Assembly (NCBI GenBank): GCA_002479765.1
Contig: DLOZ01000022.1
Span: 1 to 43,079 of the forward strand
Origin: Sphingomonadales bacterium UBA7471
Lineage (GTDB): Bacteria > Pseudomonadota > Alphaproteobacteria > Sphingomonadales > Sphingomonadaceae
Length of the DNA: 43,079 bases
Direction of reading: 5' to 3'
Shown here: positions 1 through 7,300 of the stretch, piece by piece
How the letters are laid out: each line of letters opens with the position of its first letter
How positions within the stretch are numbered: the stretch's first letter is position 1
Program-made: the position numbers and the translations under genes
Notes under the pieces: generated by a model
What the model saw: only the letters and a program-made list of their open reading frames with translations
The model's database searches: none
Told to the model about the DNA's origin: nothing

Positions 1-1643
1 GCATTGTTGACAATAGCGCCAGTGCCAAAGCTTTGCGTGTTGCCAATCAGGATGCCCGACGCGATCGTTGTCCCGCCACTGAAGCTGTTAACGCCAGACA
101 GGGTCACCGCACCGCTACCGGTCTTGGTCAGCAAAGCTGTGCCCGAGATCGCGCCGCTGATGGCAAAATTGCCTCCACTAGCGTTCACATTGATGATTTC
201 CCAATCACGTATCGCGCCAGCCACACCAGCATTGATGTTGAGCGTATCCATGAAGGAACCGGAACCACCGTCAAGCGCAGTCACGCCCGCCAGTGACGCG
301 CCAGCCATGATGTTAAGGGTGTCGTTGCCAGCGCCCAATGAAATGCTGCCGTTTACAACGGCACCAGCGCTAATCGTGACAACCGCGTCACCCGCGCCAT
401 CGACGATAGCTGTACCGGATATGGAACTAACACTCGATCCCGAACGCAAGTTAATCAAGACGGCACTGCCAGCGTTTGAACTCGTCTGGATAGCTGCGCC
501 GGTTCCACCACGAATCGCTCCTGACGTTGCGATAGATAAGACGCCAGTACCAATGTTTCTGGCATAAATGCCGTTGCTACTGCCCGACACCGATGCAGTG
601 GAGACCGTAAGACCCGAACCCCTATAGTTTCTGGCAACGAGTCCAACGCCGCTCGCACCGGTAACGGCTCCGGTGGAGGTCACCGACAATGTGCCACTGC
701 CAACGTTGCGGGCCACGATACCGTCTGTGGTACCCGTCACGCCGGCGACATTGACGCTCATATTCGATCCGCTGAATTGGTTTAAGGCGGTTATTCCCGA
801 ACCGTCGGTGCCCGTCACCGCCCCGGTCGCGGTCACCGAGAGCGATCCAGTGCCATAGTTGATCGCATCGATACCTATGTTGCCTGAAGCCGAATCCGCC
901 GCAATGGTCAGGTTGGCACCAAAGTTACGGGCCGAAATACCCCCATAGCCTGTGCCAACAACACTGCCGTTCGACGTTACCGACAAGTTACCGGAGCCAC
1001 GATTAACTGCAGCGATACCAAATCTGCCACCAGAGACCGATGCCGAACTGACCGTGAGGTCCGTTCCGGATGTGTTAGTGGCATATATACCATCAAAAAT
1101 TTCCGCAGAAACGTGACCTGTCGATGTTACGGAAAGCGCACCTGAACCGTAATTGGCGGCGCGTATGCCAACATATCTGCCGGTAACCTCTGCAGCAGAT
1201 ACGGTTAAATTTGATCCTTGAGCTCCGTTAATGGCAAAAATGCCAATGAGACCCGATCCCACGACAATTCCGGTAGACGTCACTGATAACGCACCACGGC
1301 CAAGGTTGTTGGCATAGATTCCGCTAATAGCGCCTGAAACATCGGTGCCGGTAATGGTCAAATCGGAACCGGATGCAGTGTTGGTCGCATTAATGCCGTC
1401 GCGGGCAGTTTCCGTTACAACGGTGGGTGCTGTAACCGTCAATGCACCAGGACCGTTACCGACCGCAACAATACCACCAGTTAAGCCGAATGCGGCCGGA
1501 GCCATCAGCAGCCCACCCCCCAGAACCAATCCCGCCGCCAAAGCAGCCAATGAATACCCGCCGGCTAACTTGCCGCCGACCTGACCATTTTTGCGATTCG
1601 TAGGTGCTGTGAACTGTTTTGCTTCGACGGATTTGGCGCGCAT
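1..1643 (-). CDS. Autotransporter-like surface protein, N-terminal part (partial)
   Basis: Open from an ATG at 1643 to the left edge, giving 547 codons with no stop, so the C-terminus lies outside the window. Residues 1-53 form a long basic leader followed by a hydrophobic stretch (about 28-53, ending MAPAAFG), like the extended signal peptides of autotransporters. Residues 64-390 are tandem repeats of about 22-27 residues, each ending in a G-I-x-A-x-N-like motif, as expected for a right-handed beta-helix. Residues 420-500 hold further Gly/Asn-rich strands (GAGNDTLNI). Residues 503-547 match the autotransporter-associated beta-strand repeat (TKTGSGAVTLSGVNSFSGGT). By family knowledge this would be a passenger domain displayed at the cell surface, with an outer-membrane beta-barrel expected beyond the edge. 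Ligand and role are unknown. It has no visible operon partner and is preceded by an AT-rich leader. Confidence 0.85.
   Translation of the reverse strand, partial: MRAKSVEAKQFTAPTNRKNGQVGGKLAGGYSLAALAAGLVLGGGLLMAPAAFGLTGGIVAVGNGPGALTVTAPTVVTETARDGINATNTASGSDLTITGTDVSGAISGIYANNLGRGALSVTSTGIVVGSGLIGIFAINGAQGSNLTVSAAEVTGRYVGIRAANYGSGALSVTSTGHVSAEIFDGIYATNTSGTDLTVSSASVSGGRFGIAAVNRGSGNLSVTSNGSVVGTGYGGISARNFGANLTIAADSASGNIGIDAINYGTGSLSVTATGAVTGTDGSGITALNQFSGSNMSVNVAGVTGTTDGIVARNVGSGTLSVTSTGAVTGASGVGLVARNYRGSGLTVSTASVSGSSNGIYARNIGTGVLSIATSGAIRGGTGAAIQTSSNAGSAVLINLRSGSSVSSISGTAIVDGAGDAVVTISAGAVVNGSISLGAGNDTLNIMAGASLAGVTALDGGSGSFMDTLNINAGVAGAIRDWEIINVNASGGNFAISGAISGTALLTKTGSGAVTLSGVNSFSGGTTIASGILIGNTQSFGTGAIVNN
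474..1454 (-). repeat. Alternating two-type coding repeats of the autotransporter
   Basis: About thirteen coding repeats (residues 64-390). Type A reads like GSGALSVTSTGxVxG followed by a few residues and GIxAxN; type B reads like SGSxLTVSxASVSG and then GIxAxN. The two types alternate A-B-A-B almost without exception, so the true unit is a dyad of about 50 residues (about 150 bases). The closing Asn recurs in nearly every unit, suggesting an asparagine ladder. The nucleotide copies have diverged, so the repeat is old or selected at the protein level. Confidence 0.85.
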
Positions 1644-1909
1644 CCTCGACCTTTTATTACTTCATTATGGTTATAATATATCCAAGTGCATAATTTAGAC
1701 CGCAATGTCCACACAAAAATTTGCATGAATTTACATTTTTGCATTGAATTATTAACTTTTTTTTAGGATTTTTTGCATTTTGCATTATCTCCAATATGGT
1801 TTCATATGCCCGCGGCTTATGTGGATAGGTGGCGGATTTGCGCCAATTTCCGGCCTGCTAGCATCTCATCAACTGCCGCGACGGCGATCACGCCGAGGCT
1901 ATTAACTGC
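1644..1909. promoter_or_regulatory. AT-rich leader with repeated TTTGCAT motifs
   Basis: No gene is visible here. The segment 1660-1800 is much richer in A and T than its surroundings. GCAT preceded by a T-run occurs at about 1721-1726, 1736-1744, 1771-1778 and 1779-1785, and a variant (TTACAT) at 1731-1736. On the minus strand these read ATGCAAA. A plausible -10 element (TATTAT) for the autotransporter lies near 1672-1677 on the minus strand, and AAAAGG upstream of the ATG at 1643 could be the ribosome binding site. The promoter role is inferred from position and composition. Confidence 0.4.
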
Positions 1910-2071
1910 ATGCAAATGACATTATATTATCTGCCCAAATACCGACGTCGCGTAAGAGGCACATTCTTCTCGCGGCCATTCCACGCCCGCAAAGCTTATC
2001 TGCGCGACATTTTATCCCGGATCGAAGTGGGTAATGACAAAATCCGCTTTATCGGACAAAGATCAGCTTAG
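1910..2071 (+). pseudogene. Remnant resembling the C-terminus of a site-specific recombinase
   Basis: A 53-codon frame from an ATG at 1910 to a TAG at 2069-2071. The last 30 residues (RKAYLRDILSRIEVGNDKIR followed by FIGQRSA) look like the C-terminal tail of large serine recombinases, where an alpha helix (RxAYLRxLVxRIEV) is followed by a short strand (DxIRIxG). No catalytic domain is present, and the frame is open only about 50 bases further upstream. It sits 59 bases from the 3' end of tRNA-Arg, the usual place for an island integrase. I read it as the fossil of an integrated element. The family match is from memory; it could also be chance coding sequence. Confidence 0.35.
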
Positions 2072-2130
2072 CGAATACTGTCGGTACCAGATTGACGGGA
2101 CAAATCCCTGTTAGCGGCTTGGTGCGCATA

Positions 2131-2207
2131 TGGTGCACCCAACTGGATTCGAACCAGTGGCCCCCAGATTAGGAATCTGATGCTCTATCCTGCTGAGCTA
2201 TGGGTGC
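2131..2207 (-). tRNA. tRNA-Arg (anticodon CCT)
   Basis: The minus strand folds as a complete cloverleaf of 77 bases. The acceptor arm GCACCCA pairs with TGGGTGC, followed by discriminator A and an encoded CCA. The D arm is GCTC/GAGC; the anticodon stem TCAGA/TCTGG encloses the loop TTCCTAA with anticodon CCT; the T arm is ACTGG-TTCGAAT-CCAGT. It decodes AGG. It lies 35 bases downstream of the DUF1178 gene on the same strand. Its 3' end faces the autotransporter and recombinase fragment, the geometry of a tRNA used as an attachment site. Confidence 0.95.
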
Positions 2208-2242
2208 TATGTCGCAGTCCATAGCTGGGTGCTATCGGGTGG

Positions 2243-2707
2243 TCAATTTTTAGCAGAAGGCGGCACGACTGGAAAAAGGAGCGGGGCAACTGGGACGCCT
2301 TCCTCCATCAGTGCCTTGGCTTCTTCGGCGCTTGTTTCGCCATGGATGATGCGATCTGCTTCCTCGCCATAATGGATGGCGCGGGCGGTTTCGGCAAACT
2401 GGCCGCCGACCCATTGCGATTGTTTCAGCATCTCGGTTTGCGCCACGGCAAGTTTTTGAACGAGTTCCACAACCACAGGCGGCAGCGCGTCGGCTTTCGC
2501 AGTCTCAGCCGCGACAGGAACAGACAGGCTGCGTTGATTGCCCTTTTTGGGCACATGCGGCACGGACAGCGCCTTTTGCACGGTGATGTCATTACACACC
2601 GGACAGGCCAGCAACCCAGACGATTGCTGCTTGGAATAATCTTCGGATGACGCAAACCAGCCTTCGAAACGATGTCCGTTGCTGCAATTCAGGTCAAACG
2701 CGATCAT
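2243..2707 (-). CDS. DUF1178 family protein
   Basis: 154 residues, the usual family size. The N-terminus MIAFDLNCSNGHRFEGWF is the family signature, with C8 and H12 followed by C35-x2-C38 (CPVC), which together look like a small zinc ribbon. The family is common in alpha- and betaproteobacteria and has no established function. The ATG overlaps the grxC stop by one base (TAATG), so the two are translationally coupled, and comF lies just upstream. The C-terminal half is acidic and helical without a recognised motif. Confidence 0.9.
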   Translation of the reverse strand: MIAFDLNCSNGHRFEGWFASSEDYSKQQSSGLLACPVCNDITVQKALSVPHVPKKGNQRSLSVPVAAETAKADALPPVVVELVQKLAVAQTEMLKQSQWVGGQFAETARAIHYGEEADRIIHGETSAEEAKALMEEGVPVAPLLFPVVPPSAKN

Positions 2708-2976
2708 TATGCCCCACGCGGTCCTAGCAAGGCGTCGAGCTTCCCTTGATTTTCCAATGCGCGCAAATCATCAGAGCCACCCACGGGCATATCATTGATC
2801 AGGATCTGCGGCACGGTCTGCGCACCGGGCACGCGCGCCAGCATTTCGTCGCGCTTTGCGCCACCCATGGTGATGTCATATTCGGTATATGGGACACCCT
2901 TGCTGTCCAGCAATTGCTTGGCACGGACGCAATAAGGGCATGCGAATTTGGTGTAGATTTCAACATGTGCGGTCAT
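2707..2976 (-). CDS. grxC: Glutaredoxin 3
   Basis: 89 residues from the ATG at 2976. A longer frame from 3015 adds 13 residues (MLDLMAAGHHFTF) that do not fit the family, so the shorter start is chosen. The dithiol active site C13-P-Y-C16 is intact, the cis-Pro motif TVPQ is at 54-57 and the glutathione-binding GGSDD at 66-70. It reduces protein disulfides and mixed glutathione disulfides in the cytoplasm using glutathione; gshB for glutathione synthesis is at 30886-31848. It lies between comF (48 bases upstream) and DUF1178 (one-base overlap). Confidence 0.93.
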   Translation of the reverse strand: MTAHVEIYTKFACPYCVRAKQLLDSKGVPYTEYDITMGGAKRDEMLARVPGAQTVPQILINDMPVGGSDDLRALENQGKLDALLGPRGA

Positions 2977-3024
2977 AAAAGTGAAATGGTGTCCCGCCGC
3001 CATCAAGTCAAGCATCGAGAGCAG

Positions 3025-3771
3025 TTACTTTTGCTCTGCGCTCTCTCCGCGCAGCGCACGTGCCCAGCAAAACAGCTGTATCCACGACGCACCGCTTCGT
3101 TTCAAAACCGATATGCAGCCATTGCTCGTCGCACCGGTGGTCAGGACATCGTCGATCAGAATGATGCGGCTGCCCTTTAATCGGCTTTGCCATTTGGGAT
3201 GCACGGAAAACGCCTGTCCAACGGCTTTACGGCGGCCCTTGGCATTGAGGCCACGCATGCTCGGCGTGCGTTTGTGGCGGACGAGTATGTCGGGGACAAA
3301 AGCGATACCGCTTTGCGCCGAGAGCGCGCGACCGATCAACGCGGACTGGTTGAAGCTGCGCGACCACATGCGCGTCCAATGCAAAGGAACGGGCGTAATG
3401 ATTATATTGTTGCGATCCTCGGGCAGATGGCGGACAAGCTGCCGCGCAATCACGCGCGCCAATCCGATCTTTCCGCTATATTTTAGCCGGAGTGCAACCT
3501 TGGCAGACAGATCGTCATATTTCACCGCAGCGCGAATGCCGTCATGTTTGGGCGGCTTGGCCAGACATGCTGCGCAATAGCTATCCGCACCTCGATCATA
3601 TTCAAATGGCGTTGCGCAGCCATGGCACCATGGCGGGGCAAGAAATTGCAATTGTTGCCAGCAATCGACGCAAAATGGCCCGCCGGCGGGCGTTATCGTG
3701 CCGCAACATGGGCAGCGTTCGGGCAGCGCCCAATTGAGCGCAGCACGGAAAATGTGGCGGGTGATGGCCAT
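3025..3771 (-). CDS. comF: ComF family protein (phosphoribosyltransferase-like)
   Basis: 248 residues from the ATG at 3771; the upstream extension to 3885 would overlap the divergent methyltransferase and has no family similarity. The N-terminus has a double zinc region: C20, C22, C23, C34 and C37, then C49, C52, C66 and C69. The C-terminus has a type I phosphoribosyltransferase fold with the PRPP loop LIDDVLTTGAT at about 205-215. ComF/GntX proteins take part in DNA uptake in competent bacteria; elsewhere their substrate is unknown, and no other competence gene is near. It heads the comF-grxC-DUF1178 group and is divergent from the methyltransferase with 41 bases between starts. Confidence 0.9.
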   Translation of the reverse strand: MAITRHIFRAALNWALPERCPCCGTITPAGGPFCVDCWQQLQFLAPPWCHGCATPFEYDRGADSYCAACLAKPPKHDGIRAAVKYDDLSAKVALRLKYSGKIGLARVIARQLVRHLPEDRNNIIITPVPLHWTRMWSRSFNQSALIGRALSAQSGIAFVPDILVRHKRTPSMRGLNAKGRRKAVGQAFSVHPKWQSRLKGSRIILIDDVLTTGATSNGCISVLKRSGASWIQLFCWARALRGESAEQK

Positions 3772-3812
3772 GAAGACTTGTCGGATAAAGCCAGTGTCTG
3801 CACAAGGCCGAA

Positions 3813-4673
3813 ATGAACAGCGAGACCAACCCGCCTGAAATATTTGACCGCCAGCGCCGCCGCGCGCTGCGTGAACGTGCATCACGGCGTCAGGGCGAAC
3901 AATTTCTGTGGCGCCATATCGCGCAGGATCTTGGCGAGCGACTAACCTTTGTGACGCGCGTGTTCGAACATGCGTTGATCATTGGACCGATTGCAGACTG
4001 GCAAAAGGACATTCTGCCTGCGGACATGCGTTGCACGCATATGCCGTTGATATCATTAGGCGGCGCTGCAGACACACACAACGGAGGTGAAGAGGACCGC
4101 CTGCCATTTCCGCCTGCATCGTTTGATCTCATTATCTCCGCTGGCACATTGGACAGCGTCAACGATCTGCCTGGCGCGCTCATCCAGATCCGGCGGATAC
4201 TCAAACCGGATGGATTGTTTCTGGGCCATATGTTTGGCGCAGGGACGCTGGCCACATTAAAATCGATGTTTCTGGAATCTGACGCAGATCAGGTTCGGCC
4301 ACATATGCACCCGCAAATTGACTTGCGCAGCGCGGCCGATTTGATTGTGCGCGCCGGATTTGCCTTGCCCGTTGCGGATCAGGATGTGACTGAGGTCCGG
4401 TATAGCGACTGGCGCGGCATAGTGTCCGACATACGCGATGCCGGAATAGGCAATGCTTTGGCCGGACCGCGCGCATATCTTGGCAAGAACGCGATCAATC
4501 GGCTAGACCGGATTTTCGCCGCGCGCGCAGACGCCCATGGCAAAGTGCCGGAATATTTCATGCATCTGTTCCTGAGCGGTTGGGCGCCGTCTGAAAACCA
4601 ACCCCGCCCCGCCAAAAGGGGAAGCGCGCAAGTTTCGCTTGCGGACATTTTGTCCAAAAATCCCGAAGACTAG
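3813..4673 (+). CDS. Class I SAM-dependent methyltransferase, NDUFAF5/BioC-like
   Basis: 286 residues. The N-terminus (IFDRQRRRALRERASRR) is typical of alphaproteobacterial relatives of mitochondrial complex I assembly factor NDUFAF5. Motif I is degenerate (ALIIGPIAD, 54-62) and the post-core segment is clear (FDLIISAGTLDSVNDLP at 104-120, then RRILKPDGLFLG). AAGG six bases before the ATG is a good ribosome binding site. NDUFAF5 hydroxylates an arginine of complex I in mitochondria; whether bacterial homologues do the same is not settled. Divergent from comF; it converges on the Nudix gene, and its TAG stop lies inside a 16-base repeat. BioC-type malonyl-ACP methyltransferase is the alternative. 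Confidence 0.8.
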   Translation: MNSETNPPEIFDRQRRRALRERASRRQGEQFLWRHIAQDLGERLTFVTRVFEHALIIGPIADWQKDILPADMRCTHMPLISLGGAADTHNGGEEDRLPFPPASFDLIISAGTLDSVNDLPGALIQIRRILKPDGLFLGHMFGAGTLATLKSMFLESDADQVRPHMHPQIDLRSAADLIVRAGFALPVADQDVTEVRYSDWRGIVSDIRDAGIGNALAGPRAYLGKNAINRLDRIFAARADAHGKVPEYFMHLFLSGWAPSENQPRPAKRGSAQVSLADILSKNPED

Positions 4674-4686
4674 GGTCAGGACCTAT
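4671..4686 (+). repeat. 16-base repeat between convergent genes, copy 1
   Basis: TAGGGTCAGGACCTAT. The identical 16-mer occurs in the opposite orientation at 37148-37163. This copy starts at the stop codon of the methyltransferase and runs to the stop codon of the convergent Nudix gene. The core GGTC-CT-GACC is an inverted repeat. A shorter relative (TAGGTCCTG) is at 5695-5703 beside another gene end. Confidence 0.7.
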
Positions 4687-5093
4687 TAAATGCGTTTAAG
4701 CCGTTCAACGAGCGGATAATCCGCGGGTGGCATTGGCAACGCAGCCATAGCCTTTGGATGCACCCATCCAATTTCAGACGCAAAATGTGGCGTCGGCGTG
4801 CCTTCCCATGTCACGCATCTGTACAATAACAAAAGCAAATGCCGGTCGCCCAACGGCTCGCTTGCAAAGGTTTCGGGTATAAGGTCTTGGGGGTTTACGG
4901 AGATGCCAAGCTCTTCAAACAGCTCCCGTGCAAGCGCGGCTTCGGGCGCTTCACCCACTTCGACCTTGCCACCCGGAAATTCCCACAACCCGCCCATAGA
5001 GGCATGGTCCGGACGTTTTTGCAGAAGAATTGCGCCACTCTCGTTGGTTAATGCCGCAGCAACCACGAATAATGTTGTCGGATTTTTTTCCAT
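4686..5093 (-). CDS. Nudix hydrolase, MutT-like (8-oxo-dGTP pyrophosphatase)
   Basis: 135 residues from the ATG at 5093; the 20 residues upstream of it (to 5153) lack family character. A perfect Nudix box spans residues 42-64: G-x5-E (GKVEVGE), seven residues, then RELFEELGI, which supplies the metal-binding glutamates. The size, the WEFPGGKVE context and the C-terminal LPMPPADYPLVERL tail are typical of MutT, which removes oxidised guanine nucleotides to prevent A-to-C mutations. Exact substrate cannot be told from sequence. Convergent with the methyltransferase, divergent from the pilins. Confidence 0.88.
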   Translation of the reverse strand: MEKNPTTLFVVAAALTNESGAILLQKRPDHASMGGLWEFPGGKVEVGEAPEAALARELFEELGISVNPQDLIPETFASEPLGDRHLLLLLYRCVTWEGTPTPHFASEIGWVHPKAMAALPMPPADYPLVERLKRI

Positions 5094-5179
5094 AGTCTCA
5101 TCATGTTGCAAGCTTTTATTAACGCTTGTGTGGGATTTTCCGGATGCCCGCAACCAAGGATCGAAGGAGGACCAATAAA

Positions 5180-5350
5180 ATGTTGGAATTCATTCGACGC
5201 ATTCAAAAATGCGACCAAGGGACGACGGCAGTGGAATATGGTTTGATTGTGACGTTAATCATTATCGCAATGATGGCTTCTCTCGAGAACGTTACAAATG
5301 GAATACAGGATATTTGGAATAAAGTGTCTAACGAATTATCGACGTCTTAG
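5180..5350 (+). CDS. Flp-type (type IVb) pilin, first copy
   Basis: 56 residues from the ATG at 5180, chosen because GAAGGAGG lies 9 bases upstream; the frame is open further upstream but lacks pilin character. It has the type IVb prepilin pattern: a short basic leader, cleavage after G14, Glu at +5 (E19) and Tyr at +6 (Y20) (G|TTAVEYGL), then one hydrophobic helix. Such pilins build Flp/Tad fibres for adhesion after TadV/CpaA-type processing. No tad/cpa secretion genes are in the window, so it must rely on a cluster elsewhere. It shares only the leader and helix start with the second copy. Confidence 0.9.
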   Translation: MLEFIRRIQKCDQGTTAVEYGLIVTLIIIAMMASLENVTNGIQDIWNKVSNELSTS

Positions 5351-5460
5351 ATTTAATGTACAAATTAACTAATTATTAGGTATTTATGATATACCACACT
5401 GATGACGGTTAATATTTATAAAACCGCCCGGGTGAATAATTGAATAACAGGAGACTTAAG

Positions 5461-5628
5461 ATGAAATTGATCAAGAAAATCTTCAAAAATGAAGACGGCG
5501 CGACTGCAATTGAATATGGCTTGATCGCAGCCTTGGTTGCTGTTGCTGCAACGGTTGGAATGACCAGCCTCGGTACCAGCCTGAACAACCAATTCACCAA
5601 CGTCGGCAAAAAGCTGAACCAAACTTAA
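5461..5628 (+). CDS. Flp-type (type IVb) pilin, second copy
   Basis: 55 residues from the ATG at 5461, preceded by AGGAG with good spacing; an upstream in-frame start at 5440 adds seven polar residues and is less likely. Leader MKLIKKIFKNEDG, cleavage after G13, E18 and Y19 in place (G|ATAIEYGL), and a canonical Flp hydrophobic helix (LIAALVAVAATVGM). This copy is closer to the standard Flp1 sequence than the first and is probably the major subunit. The 110 bases between the two pilins are AT-rich and could hold a separate promoter. A strong terminator follows. Confidence 0.92.
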   Translation: MKLIKKIFKNEDGATAIEYGLIAALVAVAATVGMTSLGTSLNNQFTNVGKKLNQT

Positions 5629-5660
5629 TATTCAGGCGCGAAGCCCGAACATTTATACAA

Positions 5661-5694
5661 GGGCGGGAACTTCGCGGTTCCCGCCCTTTTTATT
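5661..5694 (+). terminator. Rho-independent terminator after the Flp pilins
   Basis: A perfect 10-bp stem, GGGCGGGAAC (5661-5670) with GTTCCCGCCC (5677-5686), a six-base loop TTCGCG, then TTTTTATTT. It lies 32 bases past the second pilin stop and also faces the convergent M48 gene end. Confidence 0.93.
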
Positions 5695-5706
5695 TAGGTC
5701 CTGCCG

Positions 5707-7200
5707 CTAATATGTGACGATCTTCACTTTCTGCCCCGGACGCAACGCTGCATTGAAGGTCAGCCCATTCAGCGCAAGAAATCGTTCGGTTTGCAGCGAA
5801 GGGTACGCCATACGCGTTGCCAGCGACGCCACAGTGTCTGTGCGGCCCACCGTTACCACACGTAATCTGCGCGGCTTCACTTCTGCTGCTTGCGCATCGC
5901 TTAAGCGGGACATGCTTTCAAACATGCCGTCAAACGGGCGCGCATTGGCGGCAGTAATGGTCACAAAATGAAATGCCGTTCCGGGCGACCATTCATAGGC
6001 AAAGACAGACACGGCGCGCTGCCCCTGCTGCGTATTGACGACGCTGCGGGCGTAAAATGCCGGGATGCCATTAACCGTCGTCCTGCCGATATCGCGGACT
6101 GGAATGGTCATGTTCTTGCCGGCAACAGATTTGAACGCCTTGCTGACATATGCGTCACGATTGCCGTCGAACGCCGCTGCGGTGAACATCGCCTTACCCG
6201 TGTTGCCGTTGATAGAGACGGCTTCATTTCCGTTTTGCATGCCAAAACCGGTTGGCGCGGTGAACCGCATTTTTAATTGCGGATGGATGAATGCCTGCCC
6301 GTCAATGACACCCTGCGCCGGATCGTCGCCATAGAGCATGCCATCAATGGCAGCAAAGTGGGCGTCGGTGTTGCGCACATTGCTGGCCGGATAGGATTTT
6401 GACCGCGTGGCCGCACGGACAACACGCCGCGCGGGATCGGGGTGCGTACTCGCCCATTCGGGCACCGCATTTTCACCAAGGCCAGCGACCCGCGAATCAA
6501 GGCTCGTCTGCAATGCCAGCGCATTCAGCATCGATGATAATGCGCTTGGGTCATAGCCGGCTTTGCTCAGATAGCGGATGCCGAAGTCATCAGCCTCTTC
6601 TTCCTGCACCCGTGAATATTTCAGACTGAAAACTTGTGCCAGCGGACCCGCATATTGCTTAAGCCCAGCACCGACAGCGCCAAGCCATCCAGCGGAGTCG
6701 CCAAGCACCGAACCCAAAATCGTGCCACCTATGCCCAATATGTTGGCAAATGTGGCGTTGTTTTGGCGCTTTTCGCTGTGGCGCGCGGCGGTGTGTCCGA
6801 CTTCATGGCCCAATACGCCCGCCATCTCTGCCTCATTATTGCACAGGGCAACCAATTGGCGTGTGATGTAAACATAGCCGCCGGGAAGCGCGAACGCATT
6901 GTTCACGGACGAATTCAGCAAGGTGACGTTAAAATCATCCTGCGAATTGCCAAGGCCGGATTGCGCCGCAATGTTTTTGCCAACGCGCACAACATAGGCC
7001 GTTTGCGGGCTCTGCATCGGACCGCCAAATTCTTTCAGAATTTCGGTGTGATATTTCGCGCCCTCTGCCTTTTCCTGGGCGGTGAATGCGCGCGGCGCGG
7101 CGGGCTGCTTCGTTTTTGCATCCGCCGGAAAACTGCCAACCATGGCCGTCAATCCAAGGATTGCCGCGCCAGTAGCCATGATAATTTTCGAATTGCGCAT
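5707..7200 (-). CDS. Exported M48 family metalloprotease with C-terminal LysM-like domain
   Basis: 497 residues; the ATG at 7200 is preceded by AGGAGG. Residues 1-28 are a signal peptide (hydrophobic IIMATGAAILGLTAMVG, ending ADA). The zinc site is H132-E-V-G-H136, with the third ligand in the downstream EEADDFG motif (about 202). The last 50 residues (VVTVGRTDTVASLATRM to the end) resemble a LysM peptidoglycan-binding repeat. It belongs to the BepA/LoiP-like periplasmic M48 proteases, which degrade misassembled outer-membrane proteins; M48 plus C-terminal LysM is a layout I know from alphaproteobacteria. It stands alone between the convergent pilins and accA, 100 bases away. Confidence 0.92.
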   Translation of the reverse strand: MRNSKIIMATGAAILGLTAMVGSFPADAKTKQPAAPRAFTAQEKAEGAKYHTEILKEFGGPMQSPQTAYVVRVGKNIAAQSGLGNSQDDFNVTLLNSSVNNAFALPGGYVYITRQLVALCNNEAEMAGVLGHEVGHTAARHSEKRQNNATFANILGIGGTILGSVLGDSAGWLGAVGAGLKQYAGPLAQVFSLKYSRVQEEEADDFGIRYLSKAGYDPSALSSMLNALALQTSLDSRVAGLGENAVPEWASTHPDPARRVVRAATRSKSYPASNVRNTDAHFAAIDGMLYGDDPAQGVIDGQAFIHPQLKMRFTAPTGFGMQNGNEAVSINGNTGKAMFTAAAFDGNRDAYVSKAFKSVAGKNMTIPVRDIGRTTVNGIPAFYARSVVNTQQGQRAVSVFAYEWSPGTAFHFVTITAANARPFDGMFESMSRLSDAQAAEVKPRRLRVVTVGRTDTVASLATRMAYPSLQTERFLALNGLTFNAALRPGQKVKIVTY

Positions 7201-7300
7201 TCATGTCCTCCTAAAGTCAGGAAAACCTAAACTATCACATCATGCTGTGCACCGACGTAAATTCTTGTGCCGCTGCAAACCGTGCAACACCCAAATAGGC

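Noticed and set aside
4..567. 187-codon plus-strand frame at the left edge
   Set aside because: It mirrors the repeats of the autotransporter on the minus strand, which has a start codon, a signal peptide and recognised repeat types.
474..1454. CRISPR-like array
   Set aside because: The periodicity is in the protein; the DNA copies are divergent, have no constant direct repeat and no spacers, and there are no cas genes.
2098..2110. GGGACAAATCCC as a tRNA terminator
   Set aside because: A four-base stem and no T-run downstream on the minus strand.
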